Shown: positions 61,221 through 64,000 of the stretch, piece by piece
Layout: every line of letters starts with the position of its first letter
How positions within the stretch are numbered: the stretch's first letter is position 1
Assembly (NCBI RefSeq): GCF_902859695.1
Contig: NZ_CADIJL010000027.1
Coordinates: 1-64,000 of the forward strand
Origin: Achromobacter ruhlandii
GTDB taxonomy: Bacteria > Pseudomonadota > Gammaproteobacteria > Burkholderiales > Burkholderiaceae_B
DNA length: 64,000 nucleotides
Reading direction: 5' to 3'
Notes under the pieces: generated by a model
Seen by the model: the letters and a program-made list of their open reading frames with translations, nothing else
Database searches by the model: none
Told to the model about the DNA's origin: nothing
Made by a program: the position numbers and the translations under genes

Positions 61221-63844
61221 AGCTCACGCGCATCGCCCTGGAAGAATTCCGCAAGTTCCGCCAGCCCCTGGTGCTGGATGGCTTGCAGGACGGCCTGAAC
61301 CTGTTCGTCGGTCCGAATGAGGCCGGCAAGAGCACGGTGGCCGCAGCCATCCGCGCCGCGTTCCTGGAACGCTACAGCACCCGCACCGTGTCCGACCTGG
61401 CGCCGCGCGGCGAGAGCGGCGCGCGGCCCGGCGTCGAACTGGCATTCAGCCATGCGGGCCACGATTACCTGCTGAAAAAACACTTCCTGTCGCGGGCCCG
61501 CTGCGAACTGCTGATCGACGACGGCGCGCAACGGCTCGATGGCGAGGAAGCCGAGAACGCGCTGGCCGCGTTGCTGGGCTTCGAACTGGCCGCGCGCGGC
61601 CAGAGCAAGCCCGATCTGGCCGGCGTGCCGGGCCTGCTGTGGATCCAGCAGGGCGACGGCCAGAATCTGCAAACCGCCGCCGCCCACGCCGGCGGGCATC
61701 TGCGCGAGGCCCTGACGCAGTTGTCGGGCGAGCTGGCCTCCGGCGACGGCGACCGGCTCTACGAGCGCGTCGTCGCCGAGCGCGCCGCCTTGCTGGATGC
61801 GCGCAACGGCCGCCCCAAGGGCATCTACAAGGACGCCGAGGACGCGCTCGCCGCCGCCCTGGCCGAGCGCGACCAATGCGCCCAGGCCAAGGCCCAGCTT
61901 GACGCCGACGTCGACCGGCTGGCCGCGCTGCGCGCCGAACACGCGCGCGCCGAGGCCGGCCAGCCCTGGAAGGACTTCGAGGCCCGCGCCGCCGAGGCGC
62001 GCGCCCGGCTCGCGGCCGTGGCCAAGGAACGCGAGGCGCTCGAAGGGCTGCAACGCGAACAGCGCCAGGCGGCCGAAACCTTGGCCGTGCTGCAGGAACA
62101 GGTGCGCCGCGACCAGCAGGACGAAACCGAATTGCAGGCCCTGGTGGCGCAGGCGCGGGCCGCCCGCGCCGCGGTCCAGCAGGCCCAGGAGCCGCTGGCC
62201 CGGGCCCGCGCGCTGCGCGACACGCACGCTGCCGCCGCCGAACAGGCGCGCCAGCGGGTCGCCGCGGTGCAGGCGGTGGCCGACCGCCGCGACCTCGAAC
62301 ACCAGCTCGGCCAACTGGCGCGCGACATCGAGCGCCTGGACGGCGCGCTCGAAGAAGCCACCCGCCTGATCGAGCAGGGCTCGATCCTGAAGGCCGAGGC
62401 CGTGCGCATCGAAATCGCCGACGCCGACATCCAGGCCTTGCGCAAGCGCGAACGCGCGCTGGGCGACCTGCAAGTGCGCCAGCAGGCCATCGCCACGCGC
62501 CTGTCGTACGCGTTGGACGCGGGCCGCGAGGCCCGGCTGGACGGCGCCGCGCTGGCCGGCAGCGGCGAGTTGCTGCTGACCGCGGCGGCTGAACTCGAAC
62601 TGCCCGGCCTGGGCCGGCTGCGCATCGAGCCGGGCGGCCAGGACCTGCCGGCGCTCAAGCGCGAACTGGCCGACGTACAGGCGGCCAGCGCGGCTTTGTT
62701 GTCGCGCCTGGGTGTGGCGCACGTGGCCGAGGCCGAGGAACGCCATGCGCGCGGCGTCGACTTGCAACGCGAACTGGAGGCCATGCGCAAGACGCTGGCG
62801 ATCCATGCGCCCAAGGGCGTGGACGCACTGCGCGGGCAACGCAACGAAGCCCAGGCGCGGCGCGCGCAACTGGCCGAGCGGTTGGCGTTGCTGCCGCCGG
62901 CGGCTGAGGCGGGCGATGCCGATGCGCCCGCCGCGCGCCAGGCGCTGCGCGATGCCGAAGCCAGCGCGGCGCAGGCCGAGCAGGCCCTGGCGGCCGCGCA
63001 GCGCGCCCTGGATGCCGACAGCGCCCGCGCCCAGCTACTCGAAACCCAGGCCGCCGCGCGCGGCGCCGACCTGCAATCGCCCGAACGCGCGGCGCAGCGT
63101 CAGGCCCGCGCCGGCCGGCTGGCCGAGGCCCGCAGCGGCCACGACCTGCTCGAACAACGCCTGCGCCAGGCGCAAGCCGCGCTGGAAGCGCTGCGGCCGG
63201 AACTGCTGGAACAGGACGCGCAGCGCTACGAAAAGTCCGCCGCCATCGAACGCGACGCCCAGCACAAACGCCACAGCGAGATCCAGCAGTTGCTGGGCAA
63301 GCTGGAGCAGGCCGGCGCGCAGGGCCTGGGCGAACGCTTGTCCGAGGCCGAGGCCGCCTGCGAGCGCCTGCAGCGCCGCCGCGACGAATTCCAGCGCCGC
63401 GCGCAGGCGCTCGAATTGCTGTCCACCTTGCTGGCCGGCAAGCGCGACGCCGCCACCCAGCGCCTGCAGGCGCCGCTGGCGCGCCGCCTGAGCCACTATC
63501 TGGCGCTGCTGTTCCCCGAGTCCGCGCTGCGCCTGGACGAGGCGCTGCTGCCCGCGGCCCTGCAGCGCGCGGGCGGCGAGGACCCGCTGGACGCGCTCAG
63601 CTTCGGCACGCGCGAGCAATTGGGCATCCTGGCGCGCTTTGCCTACGCCGACCTGCTGCGCGAGGCCGGACGGCCGACGCTGCTGTTGCTGGACGATGCG
63701 CTGGTGCACACCGACGACGACCGTCGCGACCTGATGAAGCGCGCGCTGTTCGATGCCGCCACGCGCCACCAGATCCTGATGTTCACCTGCCACGGCGAGG
63801 CCTGGCGCGACCTGGGCGTCGAGCAGCGCCGCATCGGCGCTTGA
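61217..63844 (+). CDS. SbcC/Rad50-like AAA ATPase
   Basis: The 875-residue ATPase is the SbcC/YhaN-like partner of the upstream nuclease. It has Walker A GPNEAGKST (residues about 33-41), then a long Ala/Glu/Arg/Gln-rich coiled coil (about 200-770), and a C-terminal head with the signature-like LSFGTREQLGILARFAYADL and Walker B TLLLLDDALVHTD. There is no clear CxxC zinc hook in the middle of the coiled coil, unlike classical SbcC/Rad50, so dimerisation through the hook may be replaced. I chose the ATG at 61217, which overlaps the nuclease gene by 4 nt; an upstream open frame is out of family. Confidence 0.87.
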   Translation: MKLTRIALEEFRKFRQPLVLDGLQDGLNLFVGPNEAGKSTVAAAIRAAFLERYSTRTVSDLAPRGESGARPGVELAFSHAGHDYLLKKHFLSRARCELLIDDGAQRLDGEEAENALAALLGFELAARGQSKPDLAGVPGLLWIQQGDGQNLQTAAAHAGGHLREALTQLSGELASGDGDRLYERVVAERAALLDARNGRPKGIYKDAEDALAAALAERDQCAQAKAQLDADVDRLAALRAEHARAEAGQPWKDFEARAAEARARLAAVAKEREALEGLQREQRQAAETLAVLQEQVRRDQQDETELQALVAQARAARAAVQQAQEPLARARALRDTHAAAAEQARQRVAAVQAVADRRDLEHQLGQLARDIERLDGALEEATRLIEQGSILKAEAVRIEIADADIQALRKRERALGDLQVRQQAIATRLSYALDAGREARLDGAALAGSGELLLTAAAELELPGLGRLRIEPGGQDLPALKRELADVQAASAALLSRLGVAHVAEAEERHARGVDLQRELEAMRKTLAIHAPKGVDALRGQRNEAQARRAQLAERLALLPPAAEAGDADAPAARQALRDAEASAAQAEQALAAAQRALDADSARAQLLETQAAARGADLQSPERAAQRQARAGRLAEARSGHDLLEQRLRQAQAALEALRPELLEQDAQRYEKSAAIERDAQHKRHSEIQQLLGKLEQAGAQGLGERLSEAEAACERLQRRRDEFQRRAQALELLSTLLAGKRDAATQRLQAPLARRLSHYLALLFPESALRLDEALLPAALQRAGGEDPLDALSFGTREQLGILARFAYADLLREAGRPTLLLLDDALVHTDDDRRDLMKRALFDAATRHQILMFTCHGEAWRDLGVEQRRIGA

Positions 63845-63868
63845 CGCCTTGGCGGCGGTGCGAGCCGC

Positions 63869-63903
63869 GTCCGCACGTGCAAACTGCCCCCTCATGTGCG
63901 GAC
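63869..63903 (+). terminator. Hairpin after the sbcC-like gene
   Basis: GTCCGCACGTG (63869-63879) and CATGTGCGGAC (63893-63903) pair over 10 of 11 positions with a 13-nt loop. It lies 25 nt after the stop and has no T-tract. It may be a weak terminator or just an mRNA 3'-end hairpin. Confidence 0.35.
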
Positions 63904-63949
63904 CGGTGTCGTCAAGCGCGTCGCCGGCCGCGTGCGGGCGCCCCGCAAC

Positions 63950-63978
63950 TTGACGCTGGCGCGCGGCGCCGGTAGCCT
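63950..63978 (+). promoter_or_regulatory. Sigma-70 promoter near the right edge
   Basis: TTGACG (63950-63955) and TAGCCT (63973-63978) are 17 nt apart, a good sigma-70 match. It reads rightward out of the window, so the gene it serves is not visible. Confidence 0.55.
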
Positions 63979-64000
63979 ACACGGGTTCATCACCGAACCC

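Overview
The window is a GC-rich (roughly two-thirds G+C), densely coded chromosomal segment from a betaproteobacterium of the Alcaligenaceae, most likely Achromobacter or a close relative such as Bordetella. The evidence is the Bug-family solute receptor, a small secreted DUF4148 protein, a Burkholderiales-type porin, an AaeXAB-like efflux set, a glycerol-type ABC importer beside glpD/glpR, and a type B chloramphenicol acetyltransferase. The genus is an inference from gene content; there is no rRNA here to confirm it. I saw no tRNA, rRNA, CRISPR array, insertion sequence or prophage gene. Short AT-rich islands mark the promoters and operators.

Layout. 1-1.0 kb: start of an SOS mutagenesis operon (imuA, partial imuB) behind a perfect LexA box. 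1.1-4.8 kb: a sigma-54-driven soluble chemoreceptor-like protein, lysP, and an esterase. 4.8-10.2 kb: a catabolic cluster (IclR regulator; leftward operon of a duplicated-domain protein, a thiamine-diphosphate enzyme, a Bug receptor and an SDR dehydrogenase). 10.5-15.7 kb: marR plus a complete efflux set (FUSC pump, DUF1656 protein, HlyD adaptor, NodT outer-membrane factor). 16-17.1 kb: queE-queD, preceded by an unusual nested inverted-repeat element. 17.7-25.8 kb: arfB, arsR with an Old Yellow Enzyme, CPBP protease, MAPEG protein, secreted protein, NRDE protein, second FUSC protein, YbaK-like deacylase, pseudo-receiver regulator. 26-31.3 kb: tetR plus an ABC-2/HlyD/NodT exporter. 31.4-33.9 kb: alkenal reductase-like gene, DJ-1-like gene, HD-GYP gene. 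34-42.9 kb: glycerol regulon (glpD, glpR, and a divergent six-gene ABC importer operon). 43-48.4 kb: DUF4148 protein, stand-alone winged helix, catB, membrane protein, porin, secreted hydrolase. 48.5-53.9 kb: membrane protein, DUF2971/DUF1963-like pair, thioredoxin-reductase-like flavoprotein with divergent Rrf2 regulator, acyl-CoA dehydrogenase. 54-58 kb: TPR protein, DUF2784, membrane-anchored Mrr-like protein, S4 protein, DUF502 protein. 58-64 kb: Lrp regulator with divergent dadA, then an SbcD/SbcC-like pair.

How genes work together. Two complete exporters each run from regulator to outer-membrane channel. The glycerol regulon is a full uptake and oxidation module with GlpR-like sites inside the importer promoter. 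The most unusual items are the soluble receptor with reversed domain order under a sigma-54 promoter, the uncharacterised internally duplicated protein with paired operator palindromes, the 166-bp nested inverted repeat upstream of queE, a perfect 16-bp-arm palindrome before the HD-GYP gene, short-period tandem repeats that run into the stop codons of lysP and glpD, and several genes (marR, tetR, arfB, sbcD) whose -10 boxes lie 6-8 nt from the start codon and so look leaderless.
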